The notes under the pieces are model-generated. The model was not told the DNA's origin. It ran no database searches and saw nothing but the letters and a program-made list of their open reading frames with translations. From Alloacidobacterium sp035547425 (GTDB taxonomy: Bacteria > Acidobacteriota > Terriglobia > Terriglobales > Acidobacteriaceae): DNA of 64,000 nucleotides. The stretch covers positions 1 through 64,000 of the forward strand of contig DASZUU010000038.1 in NCBI GenBank assembly GCA_035547425.1. Reading direction: 5' to 3'. Below are positions 34,511 to 43,689 of the stretch, piece after piece (the first letter of the stretch is position 1; each line of letters opens with the position of its first letter). Position numbers and translations under genes: made by a program.

Positions 34511-35479
34511 CTAGCGATCGACCAGCACCTGGTAATGAGCGTAGCTTGCGCCCTTCACCACGACGCCGCCGAACTTCACCGCTACATACTGTGAAGCAAG
34601 TGATCCGGGCACGCCAAGCTGGAAGATGCGGGGAGTCGAATCGCTCAGCCAGTGGTACTCGATCATGTCTTCAGTCACGATGTAGGCTGGAAGCACCGCC
34701 GAGCCCGAGCCGGGAGTTCCCGTATAGCTCAGTGCCCAGTCCGGAATCAGCGGCAGATCGCCCGCCTGCGTGGAAAGCGTTTTGACGGTAAACCCGGCAT
34801 TGATCTCGCGCGTGCTGAGTACGACGTTGAAGTCGGTCTTCATTTCGCGATCGATCAGATCAAGCAGAACCGGATTGGCATAGATTGCTGTCGGACGCAC
34901 GGCAAAGTTGCTGTTTGCAACCATCTGCGCAACCGTTGACTTCAACCCATCCACAATGCTCGCCGTTGAGCCAATGGTTGTGGTATTACCGCCGGCAGCA
35001 ATCTGCGCCGCCACGCCGTAATATTGGGGCGAGGTCGGCGTGCTCAGGGACGTGTCGTTACCGTTCCAGAGCGCGATGTCGTGCGTATGCAGAACGCCTT
35101 CAACCGTATCGACAAGATCTTTGGCCTGCAGATAAGCAAACTGTTTTTGCTGCGTTCCAAGCTCAATGTCGAATAGGTTGTAGTTCAGCTGCGCAACAAT
35201 CGCCTTCAGCGGAACGCTGCGCTCCACGCGCGTCGGGCTTACGACCGGGGCAACAATGTTGCGCGGATCGACAAAGCCAGCCGCGCCCGGAGTCGGAATC
35301 GCGGTCTCCTCAAAGAAGCGCGAAGGGTGCCCCGTAGCCGGAACCTGCTTGATGCGCTGCCCGAAGATGCTGCGCCGGCGCACGATATCGGTGATCTCTG
35401 TTTGATAAAACGGAACTTCAATTGCCCCAGGCCCGATGAAATCTGCAGCAGAGTGAATATCATAAAAATTTGCGTTCAT
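34511..35479 (-). CDS. Phage major capsid protein
   Basis: This 322-residue product is in the size range of HK97-fold capsids. It has an N-terminal arm-like start (MNANFYDIHSAADFIG), an Ala-rich spine-helix region with QLNYNLFDIELGTQQKQFAYLQAKDL near residue 105, a P-domain segment AIYANPVLLDLIDREMK near 205, and an A-domain ending VKFGGVVVKGASYAHYQVLVDR. It is flanked by terminators on both sides, so it is its own high-level unit. It lies between the scaffold-like gene and the connector, the standard place. Confidence 0.78.
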   Translation of the reverse strand: MNANFYDIHSAADFIGPGAIEVPFYQTEITDIVRRRSIFGQRIKQVPATGHPSRFFEETAIPTPGAAGFVDPRNIVAPVVSPTRVERSVPLKAIVAQLNYNLFDIELGTQQKQFAYLQAKDLVDTVEGVLHTHDIALWNGNDTSLSTPTSPQYYGVAAQIAAGGNTTTIGSTASIVDGLKSTVAQMVANSNFAVRPTAIYANPVLLDLIDREMKTDFNVVLSTREINAGFTVKTLSTQAGDLPLIPDWALSYTGTPGSGSAVLPAYIVTEDMIEYHWLSDSTPRIFQLGVPGSLASQYVAVKFGGVVVKGASYAHYQVLVDR

Positions 35480-35582
35480 TCCATTTCTTTCCGCCTATAA
35501 CAGGCTGGTGATACTTCTTTCAGTTGCAAAGCGATTCTCGCTGCTTCGCTTTGATCCAATGGGTTACGTGGGTAAAAAATAA

Positions 35583-35600
35583 AGGCGGCTTTCGCCGCCT
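35583..35600 (-). terminator. Intrinsic terminator after scaffold-like gene
   Basis: AGGCGGC pairs with GCCGCCT around TTTC. On the minus strand the stem is followed by TTTATTTTTT. It lies between the scaffold-like stop and the capsid start, so capsid is likely expressed from its own promoter or by escape. Confidence 0.85.
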
Positions 35601-35627
35601 AGTGACGTTCGTCGTTCTGCGAGGGTT

Positions 35628-36032
35628 TTACTGGGTTAGCAATCCCGCGCGCAGCAGCTGCGATTTCACAGCGATGCGCTGTTCCACGCTCAGTCCGGTA
35701 AGAGCTGCATCCAGTGCGCCCGCCTGAATCGAATCGACCGTCGAAATTCCCTGCTTGGCCAGCAGTTGCGTGGTCGAAGCCGGAAGCGTCTGTCGCGCTG
35801 CGGCATGATTGCTCTGCGCCCGCAACTCGGCAATTTTCTGCTCTGCGGCATCCAGCTTCAATCGCAGCTGCGCCAGTTCATCCTGGTTCTCCACTGCAGC
35901 CGTCAGCTTTTCTACTGAGCCTGCCGAGTTGCGCTCTTCCAGTAAAGACACGGCCCGCTCGAGCAGTCCCGTTGTCGCATACAGCCGGTCCATACATTCT
36001 GCAAACGAGGCCAACATGTTCTCTGATTCCAT
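35628..36032 (-). CDS. Scaffold-like coiled-coil phage protein
   Basis: From the ATG at 36032, 134 residues. The middle is a long heptad-like helix (SLLEERNSAGSVEKLTAAVE with DELAQLRLKLDAAEQKIAEL), typical for scaffolding proteins. The end (KQGISTVDSIQAGALDAALTGLSVEQRIAVKSQLL) resembles the C-terminal region of capsid-assembly proteins encoded next to protease. It starts on the last base of the protease stop codon (TAATG), so the two are coupled. Confidence 0.6.
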   Translation of the reverse strand: MESENMLASFAECMDRLYATTGLLERAVSLLEERNSAGSVEKLTAAVENQDELAQLRLKLDAAEQKIAELRAQSNHAAARQTLPASTTQLLAKQGISTVDSIQAGALDAALTGLSVEQRIAVKSQLLRAGLLTQ

Positions 36033-36631
36033 TACGCTTCCTTCCTTCTTTGTGTTTGACCAAAACTCTGTTCGTTGAATCTCCAGCTCGTCCGTGCTGC
36101 AAGCCTTGTGCCTGCCTGGCTTCTGCACCGGGCCGCCGAGAGCCGAAATGACGTGTTGCGATACGCCGCTTTTTCGCGCAGCAAAATCGCTGCGCCGGTA
36201 AATGTTGCCCGTGTCAGTGTCCACACATCGGCATGTATATCGGCCACATGCGCGTCTGCCAGTTCATATGACATGCCCATATTTCCCGGACTGTTTGCCG
36301 TCAACTGCTGCACGACCTCCGGAAAATCGCGCCCATACAGATAACCGCGCACTTGCAGTTGATTTCCGATGACATCGGCTTCGGTAATAATGCCGCACTT
36401 CATGCGCGCATCATGCCTGTCCCATTTCGGCGCGTAATCCACTGCCATGCCCAGCAGTGAAGGCAGTGCCGCGCGCGCGGCTTCCCTTGTAAGAATCACT
36501 CTGTGTCCGCGAGCGCCCGACGGAGGCTTAGTGCTCGCTTCATCGACAACAGTCAGCACGCCTTCAAATGGAACGCGATTCGGATGATCCGCCACTTCGG
36601 GCATGGTGATTGCCATTGCTTCCAGTCTCAT
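36032..36631 (-). CDS. Prohead protease-like protein
   Basis: The 199-residue product sits between portal and scaffold, the place of prohead protease. It has VPFEGVLTVVDEAS, LLGMAVDYAPKWDRHDARMKCGIITEADV and NSPGNMGMSYELADAHV, then FTGAAILLREKAAYRNTSF, matching the layout of the S78-type or DUF-type phage maturation proteases with Ser in GMSYE. The catalytic triad is not proven. The product may instead be a structural head protein. Confidence 0.5.
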   Translation of the reverse strand: MRLEAMAITMPEVADHPNRVPFEGVLTVVDEASTKPPSGARGHRVILTREAARAALPSLLGMAVDYAPKWDRHDARMKCGIITEADVIGNQLQVRGYLYGRDFPEVVQQLTANSPGNMGMSYELADAHVADIHADVWTLTRATFTGAAILLREKAAYRNTSFRLSAARCRSQAGTRLAARTSWRFNEQSFGQTQRRKEA

Positions 36632-36679
36632 GTCCTCTCCATCTCTTTGGTTGAAACTGCCGCTATGTTTTCGTAGCTG

Positions 36680-37912
36680 CTACTCCCTCCCCTCGCCTGA
36701 AATTTCAGTTCCCTGTTCCAATGGCAGCGGCGCTAGCCCGCGCATTGACCGCACTTCATTCACGGTGAGAACTCCCGCTGCCAGAAGCTGGGTTTGAATC
36801 TGCAACTCCGTCATCTCATCCGGCGCATCCAGATCGTTAAACACAAACTCGAATTCGCGCCATCCCAGCTTCTTCGCAAACAGGTCTCTCGTCAGATGCT
36901 CCGCCAGCAATTTCGCCAGAGGAACCACAGCACTGCGGAACGCCTCATCCGACTGTTCGGCTGCAGTCGTGCGGTTCACTTCGCGTTCGAGCCCCAACAG
37001 CATCGGAGGCAAAGAAAACGCATTGGCCACCATGCGGATCAGAAACTCCTGCCAATTCAATCGCAGATCGGCATCGGTTCCACTTGCAAATCGAAGTACT
37101 TCCGGCTTCTGCTCCGTGCTTAAAATCGGAACGCGCCCCGTGCCCTCAATCTCGTCCTGCCACCAGCGAATCAGGCGCTCATGTTCCACGGGAGTCGTTT
37201 CATTCAGCCACAGCGCATATTGCGCCACAGCATTGCTGGCAAGGTTTCCGGCAAACCGATGCGCTGCAAGAAATGTATTCACCGTCTCAAACGCAACCTC
37301 CAGCGGCCCCAATCCGAAAGGCGTATGCGAGCGCGGATTCATGCGCATGTAGATCAATTGATCGTCGCGCAGCAGCACTTGCCCTGCGTTACCGGGCAGG
37401 CCCGTTGTCTGCGCATAGCGAATCGAATCCGGCTTGCCGTCCCACTTCGGATCGATCTGAATTGTCGCCCCATCCACAGCCCACAAATCGAAAGGCTTTT
37501 GCGCATCGCCCGTCGCTTCCATCTCAATGGCGCCGAAACCTCCGACCAGAGCATCCTCCAGCGCTTGTTCAATCAACGTGCGGAAAGAATCGCCGGGGTT
37601 CGGCTCTTCCAGCGCGCGCCGCAAAGCCTGCATGCGATCCAAGGCATCCGGAACATCGGAGATGGAAAATCCGCGCTTCAATCGAATCTGCCAATCCAGG
37701 CTTGCGACCCGGTCCTTCAGAACATTGATCGCCCTGCGCACCAGCGGAGTCTCAGCAAATCGCCGCAGATTCACCGGCGTAGGCTTAGGCAACGCGTTGG
37801 AAGGCACGCGATAAGGAGTAAGGATCGACGGCAGCGCCAGCGTCTTCCGCTTTGCAGGCTCTATCTCCGCCGCTTCGATTGCGGCATTATTGCGCCGCCA
37901 CAGTTTTTTCAT
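36680..37912 (-). CDS. Phage portal protein (HK97/SPP1-type)
   Basis: From the ATG at 37912 the product has 410 residues. It has TPLVRRAINVLKDRVASLDWQI near residue 45, the core VGGFGAIEMEAT and DDQLIYMRMNPRSHTPFGLGPLEVA near 165, and the clip/wing end LLAAGVLTVNEVRSMRGLAPLP. Such NEVR...GL.PL ends are typical of HK97-family portals, here with the central channel helix. Portal forms the DNA gate and motor dock. It is separated from the DUF3037/HipA-like unit upstream by a terminator. Confidence 0.88.
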   Translation of the reverse strand: MKKLWRRNNAAIEAAEIEPAKRKTLALPSILTPYRVPSNALPKPTPVNLRRFAETPLVRRAINVLKDRVASLDWQIRLKRGFSISDVPDALDRMQALRRALEEPNPGDSFRTLIEQALEDALVGGFGAIEMEATGDAQKPFDLWAVDGATIQIDPKWDGKPDSIRYAQTTGLPGNAGQVLLRDDQLIYMRMNPRSHTPFGLGPLEVAFETVNTFLAAHRFAGNLASNAVAQYALWLNETTPVEHERLIRWWQDEIEGTGRVPILSTEQKPEVLRFASGTDADLRLNWQEFLIRMVANAFSLPPMLLGLEREVNRTTAAEQSDEAFRSAVVPLAKLLAEHLTRDLFAKKLGWREFEFVFNDLDAPDEMTELQIQTQLLAAGVLTVNEVRSMRGLAPLPLEQGTEISGEGRE

Positions 37913-37970
37913 TGAGATCTTCACCGTCAATGTTTGCCTCCACCTTTCATCACGTCGCACAAAATACAAA

Positions 37971-37993
37971 AGGCATGGCCAAGAGCCATGCCT
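37971..37993 (-). terminator. Intrinsic terminator after DUF3037 gene
   Basis: AGGCATGGC pairs perfectly with GCCATGCCT around CAAGA. On the minus strand it is followed by TTTTGTATTTTG. It isolates the HipA-like/DUF3037 pair from portal, so portal must have its own promoter. Confidence 0.85.
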
Positions 37994-38018
37994 GCAAAAC
38001 AGCCAAAATTTTTGAAAG

Positions 38019-38852
38019 CTAAACTCGCAACTCCCGCCGCGCGGCTTCTGCGACTCGCGGTAAATCACTTGTCGTTAATACCCGGATTTCCTCAGCCTCC
38101 ATCGTCTCTATGGAAAACCGGTATTGCTCCATCCTCTCAGTATCTTCGCGGTCAGCGCTGACATCGCCGATAGGCTCAACCACAGCCGTTAACTCCAGCT
38201 TTGCATTCTCTATTCGTGCCACGCCTGCGCGGATCGCATCCACGCTGAAGGCTAATACCTTCGGCCAGTCCGTATCGCTTTCGAGCGACACAGCCTGGAA
38301 CATGCGAATCACTCCGTTCGGCCTGTATCCGCAATCGATGCGCAACGGATCGCCCGGCCTTGTGTATGCCGCAACAGTAATCCGCTTTCGCATCAAATCC
38401 CAAACGCCGGCCCGCTCGAACTGCGAGCGCATCTGTCCATAAATAGCTGCGCGCCCGCTGCGCCGTGCCGCCTGTTGCCGTTTGCGTGGGTCCACGTACA
38501 CGCGCATAAGTTCCTCTACGCCAGCCGCCAGCGACTCCGCCAGATACGCCCGCGGTTCCGTCACCTGCAGCGCGTTGGAAAAAGAATCCCGCAACACATG
38601 CATCAGCGGCGGCAGGCCTTCTTCAGGCTGCGCCAGCCGCTGCCGCAGCTCGCTCTCGAGACTCTCAAACATCGAGACATCCGCATCGGGATCGACGCAG
38701 CGCACGCGCGTCCAGTCCTTCGTGAAGTTCACGGTGACCTGCTCCGGCTTCTCAGCATCTCGCAGCAGCACACCTATATTCACGAATTCATTTCGTACCG
38801 GGTCCGGCACATACCGAACCAGGTAGAAATCGCATTGTCTCCGCGTGCTCAA
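38019..38852 (-). CDS. DUF3037-family protein (partner of HipA-like kinase)
   Basis: The 277-residue product starts CDFYLVRYVPDPVRNEFVNIGVLLRD, the DUF3037 signature, which is often encoded next to a HipA-like kinase gene. The function is unproven; it may be an antitoxin, substrate or partner. The gene lies 30 bases downstream of the HipA-like gene, on the same strand, inside the phage block between terminase and portal. Length is normal for long DUF3037 proteins. Confidence 0.8.
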   Translation of the reverse strand: MSTRRQCDFYLVRYVPDPVRNEFVNIGVLLRDAEKPEQVTVNFTKDWTRVRCVDPDADVSMFESLESELRQRLAQPEEGLPPLMHVLRDSFSNALQVTEPRAYLAESLAAGVEELMRVYVDPRKRQQAARRSGRAAIYGQMRSQFERAGVWDLMRKRITVAAYTRPGDPLRIDCGYRPNGVIRMFQAVSLESDTDWPKVLAFSVDAIRAGVARIENAKLELTAVVEPIGDVSADREDTERMEQYRFSIETMEAEEIRVLTTSDLPRVAEAARRELRV

Positions 38853-38882
38853 CGTTTCATCACCTAAGTGTTACTGTCTCGA

Positions 38883-39755
38883 TTACATAATTGGTCCACG
38901 TACAGTATCGGCCCATCCCGGCTCTGCAAACTGCCGCGAAGGAACATTTACCGACACTTTCATCCAATTCGGAAATGGCGCGCGCGATGATTCCCGAAAA
39001 AGCGTGATCAGTTCCGGAATTCGCTCGCGCCGCTCCAGCAGCCGCTCAATCAGCATTTCCAATTCCATCACATCGCCTCCGTACCACTCCGGAGGCACTG
39101 TTTCCGCAATCGCCCACACTTTCCGCGGATCAAGCGTCGTCACTCTTCCCAGCCAGGGCTCAAAGCTGTCCCAACTCATCACGTCGCGATACACCAGATT
39201 CCGCGCATACACGCCGCGCAGAGGAGCATCGACAAATTTCCACTCCCCAGCATTGAAGCAGTACCCTTGATCGATAAACGTTGCCGTGTACCGTTTTTCG
39301 CGAGGCCGCTTATAAAAAACTGCCTGCCGTCCATTGGCATTGCATGTCCACTTATCGATCACCAGCATTCCGGCAAACTCGTCGAGATTTTTCGTCTCGG
39401 CTAACCGATCCTCCGGTAGATAATCCACTACCTGTCCCGGCATGAGTCCCCCGATCAGCCGTGATCCAAACTGCAATCCCGCCTTGCAAGGCTCCTGATT
39501 CTGCCCATGATCAAGGCGCAGCTCGCTGGAGTTTTGAATCATCCACTCCGTTACTTCTACTACTTCGCAAGCCGGAACATTCAATCCCACAGCTTCTGCC
39601 AAACGGGTTGCTAACAGTTCATTGGCTAATACTCGAATGTGCTGCGGATTATTCTGAAACTTGACGACATACGGATGCCCATCCGAAGCCAGCATCATAT
39701 GGCTCTGTGCTCCGCCCCGCATCCTCCGAATTGCCTGTGTCGCCAGTACTGCCAA
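38883..39755 (-). CDS. HipA-like kinase domain protein
   Basis: This 290-residue product resembles the HipA-like kinase group (HipA_2): RRMRGGAQSHMMLASDGHPYVVKFQNNPQH (glycine-rich loop and VVKF lysine, about residues 11-35), NELLATRLAEAVGLNVP near 45, LVIDKWTCNANGRQAVFYKR near 130 (catalytic Asp-like and Asn), and ATFIDQGYCFN near 158 (metal-binding Asp). The ATP-binding and catalytic pattern looks complete, so it may phosphorylate a protein or nucleic-acid target. It pairs with DUF3037 downstream. It is longer than classical HipA only in part and lacks the N-terminal HipA subdomain. Confidence 0.8.
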   Translation of the reverse strand: MAVLATQAIRRMRGGAQSHMMLASDGHPYVVKFQNNPQHIRVLANELLATRLAEAVGLNVPACEVVEVTEWMIQNSSELRLDHGQNQEPCKAGLQFGSRLIGGLMPGQVVDYLPEDRLAETKNLDEFAGMLVIDKWTCNANGRQAVFYKRPREKRYTATFIDQGYCFNAGEWKFVDAPLRGVYARNLVYRDVMSWDSFEPWLGRVTTLDPRKVWAIAETVPPEWYGGDVMELEMLIERLLERRERIPELITLFRESSRAPFPNWMKVSVNVPSRQFAEPGWADTVRGPIM

Positions 39756-39879
39756 CTATGCCTCCGCCTCAATCGGATTGTATCGCCTCTCATGAAGACC
39801 GGAGAAAAACTATAGATGCCGGTGCCCCGTCCTGAGGCGTAGACGAGAATGAGATAACTCGCACGTCAATCTCAAACTA
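39756..39879. repeat. Gap before terminase stop, with GTGCCCC-like repeat fragment
   Basis: Between the HipA-like start and the terminase stop there are 124 bases. GGTGCCCCGTCCTGAGGCG near 39820 resembles the ends of the window's GTGCCCAT/CCTGAGCG repeats. No strong terminator was seen. The fragment could mark an insertion junction for the HipA-like unit. Confidence 0.3.
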
Positions 39880-41376
39880 TCACCGCAATTCCTCACGAAC
39901 GCAAAGCGCCATTGCCATCGCCATCACGCAATCATCATGCGCGCCCGCGCCGGCTCCAATCTTCCCGTTACGCAACCGCACAAAACTTCGGCACTCCTCT
40001 AAAAGCCTCCGGCTAAAAAAAATTCCTGGCGACTCCACTAAGGCAGCCGCCAGGGCCGCCAACATCCGAGGCCGGTGGATGACGGAAGTCAGCCATCCAT
40101 CCTGCCCATCCTGCTGATAAATGCACGCATACTTCGTTACGCTGTGCAGATAAGCCAACACGCCGGAACCGTGATTATTCCGCTCCACCACCAGCCACGC
40201 GGAATTGTATTCCCGCGCCAGGCGCGCAGCCTCTTCCGCCAGTTCCAGCGGAGTAAGCCGCGCCCGCAGCTCCGCGCATTGCAAGCCCGTCTCAATCTCC
40301 AGGACCTGCGCCACCGAGTAATCTCCCTCGCTTCCACCGCCGGCCGTATCGACTGCGACTAAATAGCGGCGCCCTTGCACTGCAGGGAACCACATCAGCA
40401 GCTGACCATTTCTTCGCGCGGCGAACGGTTCCGGCAGCTCTTTCAAACGTGCATCAATCGCCGCTACATCGAAGTAACAATCTCCGCTGCGGAGAAAACA
40501 CTCCGTAGCATCTTCCGGATACTCCTGCCTTGCAAGCTCCCGAAAACCGGAAGCGAGCTTACGACGAAAGCCAATTTGCTCCAGCGTCAACCCATGCCGC
40601 TCCACCAACGCGCGTTCTTCTTCTGTCAGCGAACTTTCCTCGACTGCATCGGCCCGGTAGGCATCCTCCCACCACCACGGAAAAAAATGCCGCGCCATCC
40701 CTGTTTCATCCGCGCGGTTCCACTCTTCCCAAAAGCATCCTTCTGCTCCATTCGGAGTCGATTCCAGCACCAGCTCGCCTGTAGGCGGCATCGATGCCCG
40801 CAGTCCATGCAATGTTTCCGCCGCATCGCCCGGCCAGCGCGCTACCTCCGAACAATGCAGGTTATGCACCGTGAGCCCGCGTCCGGCATTCATATCGCCT
40901 GCTGTCTCTACGCGATATTCGCTATCCAGCTCTGGAAATACGAGCTGCCGCACATTTGCTTTGGATGTACGTAGTGCTCCGTACCGCAATCGTGAGGGAA
41001 GATTCTCGAGAAAGCGATGCACGATCCTGAAAATTCCCTCCGCGGCCTCCTGCGTATGCGCCACCTGCAGCGTCAAGGTGCCCGGGTGCGTTATTGTCTT
41101 CAGAAAAAATCGCCCCGCAACCCAGGTACTGATTCCCATCTGCCGCGACTTCAGCACGATATTGGTTCGACCACGCCGCCGCTCATATTCGCTCTGCGCG
41201 CGGTTACAAACAAACGGCACGATACGGCCTTCCCGGTCCCTGATCTTTAACAGCTCTCTTGCAAGAAAATCCCCCGTGCGCAATCCGCCTAAACGAGCCA
41301 ACGAATCGTCCAGCACGCGTCCTAAATCAATCAGTTCCTCAAGGTCACAGCAATCTACTTGAAGTTCAGTAGGCAT
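39880..41376 (-). CDS. Phage terminase large subunit
   Basis: The product has 498 residues from ATG 41376 (or 502 from 41388), overlapping the end of the fibre gene. The ATPase half has VLKSRQMGIST near residue 75 (Walker A variant), HNLHCSEVARW near 170 and ELVLESTPNGAEG (Walker B/coupling region). The nuclease half has YLVAVDTAGGGSEGDYSVAQV near 335, LVVERNNHGSGV near 385 and the final AGAHDDCVMAMAMALCV, the RNase H-type acidic residues. It is a packaging motor and nuclease. TerS is not obvious; the 110-aa protein upstream is a candidate. Confidence 0.93.
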   Translation of the reverse strand: MPTELQVDCCDLEELIDLGRVLDDSLARLGGLRTGDFLARELLKIRDREGRIVPFVCNRAQSEYERRRGRTNIVLKSRQMGISTWVAGRFFLKTITHPGTLTLQVAHTQEAAEGIFRIVHRFLENLPSRLRYGALRTSKANVRQLVFPELDSEYRVETAGDMNAGRGLTVHNLHCSEVARWPGDAAETLHGLRASMPPTGELVLESTPNGAEGCFWEEWNRADETGMARHFFPWWWEDAYRADAVEESSLTEEERALVERHGLTLEQIGFRRKLASGFRELARQEYPEDATECFLRSGDCYFDVAAIDARLKELPEPFAARRNGQLLMWFPAVQGRRYLVAVDTAGGGSEGDYSVAQVLEIETGLQCAELRARLTPLELAEEAARLAREYNSAWLVVERNNHGSGVLAYLHSVTKYACIYQQDGQDGWLTSVIHRPRMLAALAAALVESPGIFFSRRLLEECRSFVRLRNGKIGAGAGAHDDCVMAMAMALCVREELR

Positions 41377-43633
41377 ACCAACTCGCATCCGGTCCGCACA
41401 GCAGCGTCCGCACTCCGGGAGCAGAGATTGTGAGTGAAGTGTTCTCCGCTCCCTGGTAATGAATTTGCTGCGAGTTGGTGGTTGTCACCGTGACTGTATT
41501 TGCGCTCCCATCCGATTTCATCACCGTAAACTCCTCGCCTGTTGGCGGAGCCTTATCAGGCCACTGCGTGAAGCAGCTGGGCAACGTGATTGTCTGCGCT
41601 CCGCTTTGTGCATTGGCGATTACGTTTTTGTTTGCTGCCGTCAACGTTAAGCTTGACGCCGTATTGATTATCGTTGATAGCGCAATGCCGCCCTGCGAGC
41701 GCACCGTTCCTTGATAGGTAATGTTGAAGAACGGGTTTTGCCCGGCAATGTGTCCCTCAAAAATATCTGTTTGGTAGCCGTTGTAAAGCTGTGCCGAATA
41801 CGCTTCGTAATTCGAAGTCGCAGCTTTGGGCGAAGCCCACACGGTAGCCACCGCGCTGTTTCCCGGAGCATTGTTGGAAGCGCCGCCGCCGGTGAATCCC
41901 GTCGTTGTCTCCGGCTCCAGGGCTTCTGCATAATTACCGCAACCTGTCAGATGATGCACGCTGGCAAATGTCGGCGGCACTCCCGAGGCCGATGCATAGG
42001 TAATCCAATTCACTGAAGATGACATGCCCAGGCAGCCGATATCGGCAATCTCCATCCCATTCGTAACGGAAGAAGATACATAAGCCAGATTCGCCGAAGG
42101 AAAGCTGGTCAAGTCCGGCCATTGGATATGTCCTCCATGAAACGAGCTGCCGTTTGCGCCAATGTAGAACGCAGCAATCGCCGGACTGTCTGCATATGTG
42201 TCCGTCCACGTGCTGCCCGCGCCGCCGGTATCGTAAATCACGTAATTCGTCGCATACGACGCATTTGCCGCACCCGGGTCTGAAGCAGTATTGCTGCATG
42301 GAGCCAAAGCGCAGCTATATGGATATCCAAATCCATGCACCAAGTATCCCGTATTGCCCGTGCCCTCGTTGTAGACACTTGCAACCTTCGCATTCCGCAC
42401 CAGGATCGTATCCAGCCGACTATCGATTGCCGTCTGCTGAATATGCACGCCGTAAGCCGGACGGCTGGCCGGTGAAAACGTCGAGGCGTTATAGCTCACC
42501 GTGATATTTCGCAGCAGAAAGCTTGATTGATGGCCGCTGCCTGCGCCCTCTTCGCCCAGCACAATGCCGTCGGAAGAAGTGTCGTTGACGGTTACATTTT
42601 CGGCAAGCAATCCGCGAAACCACTGCAATTCCAGCCCGTGAGTGGCATTCGTATTCGCCAGAATTGTGAAGTCCCGGAAGGTGCATCCTTGCGGTTGCGC
42701 CGTGTTTCCCAGAAAAATCACATCGCCACCCAGGTTCGCGGCAACATTCAAAGTTGTCGCGCTCACTGCGCTATCTGCGGCGTTGCTGGCGCCCCCTGAG
42801 CCTACTAGGTTTACGCAGCTACCGTTTGCAGGCTCGTTCAGGGTCGAGGTTACGTTAAATGTTCCCGGCCCAAGACGCACTGTCTGGTTATGACCTGTGC
42901 TATTCGCAGCATTTACGGCTGCATTCCAGGCAGCATTCAGTGTGGAGTAGGTGTTGCCATCCACCATAATTTCGCCGTTCATGGAAGCGGTCGTCAGGCC
43001 ACCGCTCACTATATTCGGAGCGTGCAGCGTTCCCGTCATGTTGCCGCCGGCAAGGGGAACGGCTGACAGTACGGCTTGATCGATATATTGTTTTGTTGCT
43101 GCCTGGTTCGGAGCCGTCGGCATGCTTGAAAGCAACAACGGGCCTGTCATCGAGCCTCCCGTAATCGCCACGTAATTGCTGCTCAAAGATGCAATCGAAG
43201 CATCGACATATTGCTTCGTGGCGTCCTGTACTGCTACAGTTGCGGGAATCAAACGTCCGCGCACGGAAGCTATGGAGACGCTGCCTGCGGCAGGGACTAC
43301 CCAGTATTCCTTGCTCACCGTGCCGTCATTCAGGTGATAGATGGCTGTGTAGTAACTGCCGGCGGGCGAAGCTCCTGCATTGGGCGCCAAGTTCAGGCTT
43401 ACAAAGCCATCTTGTCCGATCGCAACCGTTTTGTTTCCGGCAGCTACTGCCTGGTTGTTGGAAGTCGAAAAGGCAGGCCACTCTACAATCAGAGTGCCCG
43501 AAGCTGCGCTGCCATCGGCGCGATACACCACACCCTGCACTGTAGTTGTGCTTATCTGTGCATGAATGATCGGAGTCAGTGCAACCAATAACGCCCCTAC
43601 CGCATTCGTCACAAATCGTTTCTTTCGGCTCAC
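41366..43633 (-). CDS. Exported tail-fibre/beta-helix protein of the prophage block
   Basis: The 755-residue product starts MSRKKRFVTNAVGALLVALTP and looks like a Sec signal peptide ending HAQ. Next come a beta domain (VQGVVYRADGSAASGTLIVEWP) and two or more tail-fibre repeats with ATKQYVDASI, GGSMTGPLLL and ATKQYIDQAV. From about 250 to 590 it has a right-handed beta-helix (pectate-lyase-like) pattern (FRDFTILANTN, LLAENVTVNDTSSDGIVLGE, SSFLLRNITVSYN). The end has LLCGPDASWYAY. It is the only secreted-looking component of the phage block and lies upstream of terminase rather than with the tail genes. It may bind or degrade surface glycans. Confidence 0.72.
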   Translation of the reverse strand: MSRKKRFVTNAVGALLVALTPIIHAQISTTTVQGVVYRADGSAASGTLIVEWPAFSTSNNQAVAAGNKTVAIGQDGFVSLNLAPNAGASPAGSYYTAIYHLNDGTVSKEYWVVPAAGSVSIASVRGRLIPATVAVQDATKQYVDASIASLSSNYVAITGGSMTGPLLLSSMPTAPNQAATKQYIDQAVLSAVPLAGGNMTGTLHAPNIVSGGLTTASMNGEIMVDGNTYSTLNAAWNAAVNAANSTGHNQTVRLGPGTFNVTSTLNEPANGSCVNLVGSGGASNAADSAVSATTLNVAANLGGDVIFLGNTAQPQGCTFRDFTILANTNATHGLELQWFRGLLAENVTVNDTSSDGIVLGEEGAGSGHQSSFLLRNITVSYNASTFSPASRPAYGVHIQQTAIDSRLDTILVRNAKVASVYNEGTGNTGYLVHGFGYPYSCALAPCSNTASDPGAANASYATNYVIYDTGGAGSTWTDTYADSPAIAAFYIGANGSSFHGGHIQWPDLTSFPSANLAYVSSSVTNGMEIADIGCLGMSSSVNWITYASASGVPPTFASVHHLTGCGNYAEALEPETTTGFTGGGASNNAPGNSAVATVWASPKAATSNYEAYSAQLYNGYQTDIFEGHIAGQNPFFNITYQGTVRSQGGIALSTIINTASSLTLTAANKNVIANAQSGAQTITLPSCFTQWPDKAPPTGEEFTVMKSDGSANTVTVTTTNSQQIHYQGAENTSLTISAPGVRTLLCGPDASWYAY

Positions 43634-43689
43634 CCTTAGCTCCTTTACAATTCATCCCCGCACACCGGGAAATTCAAAACCCTAAGCGC

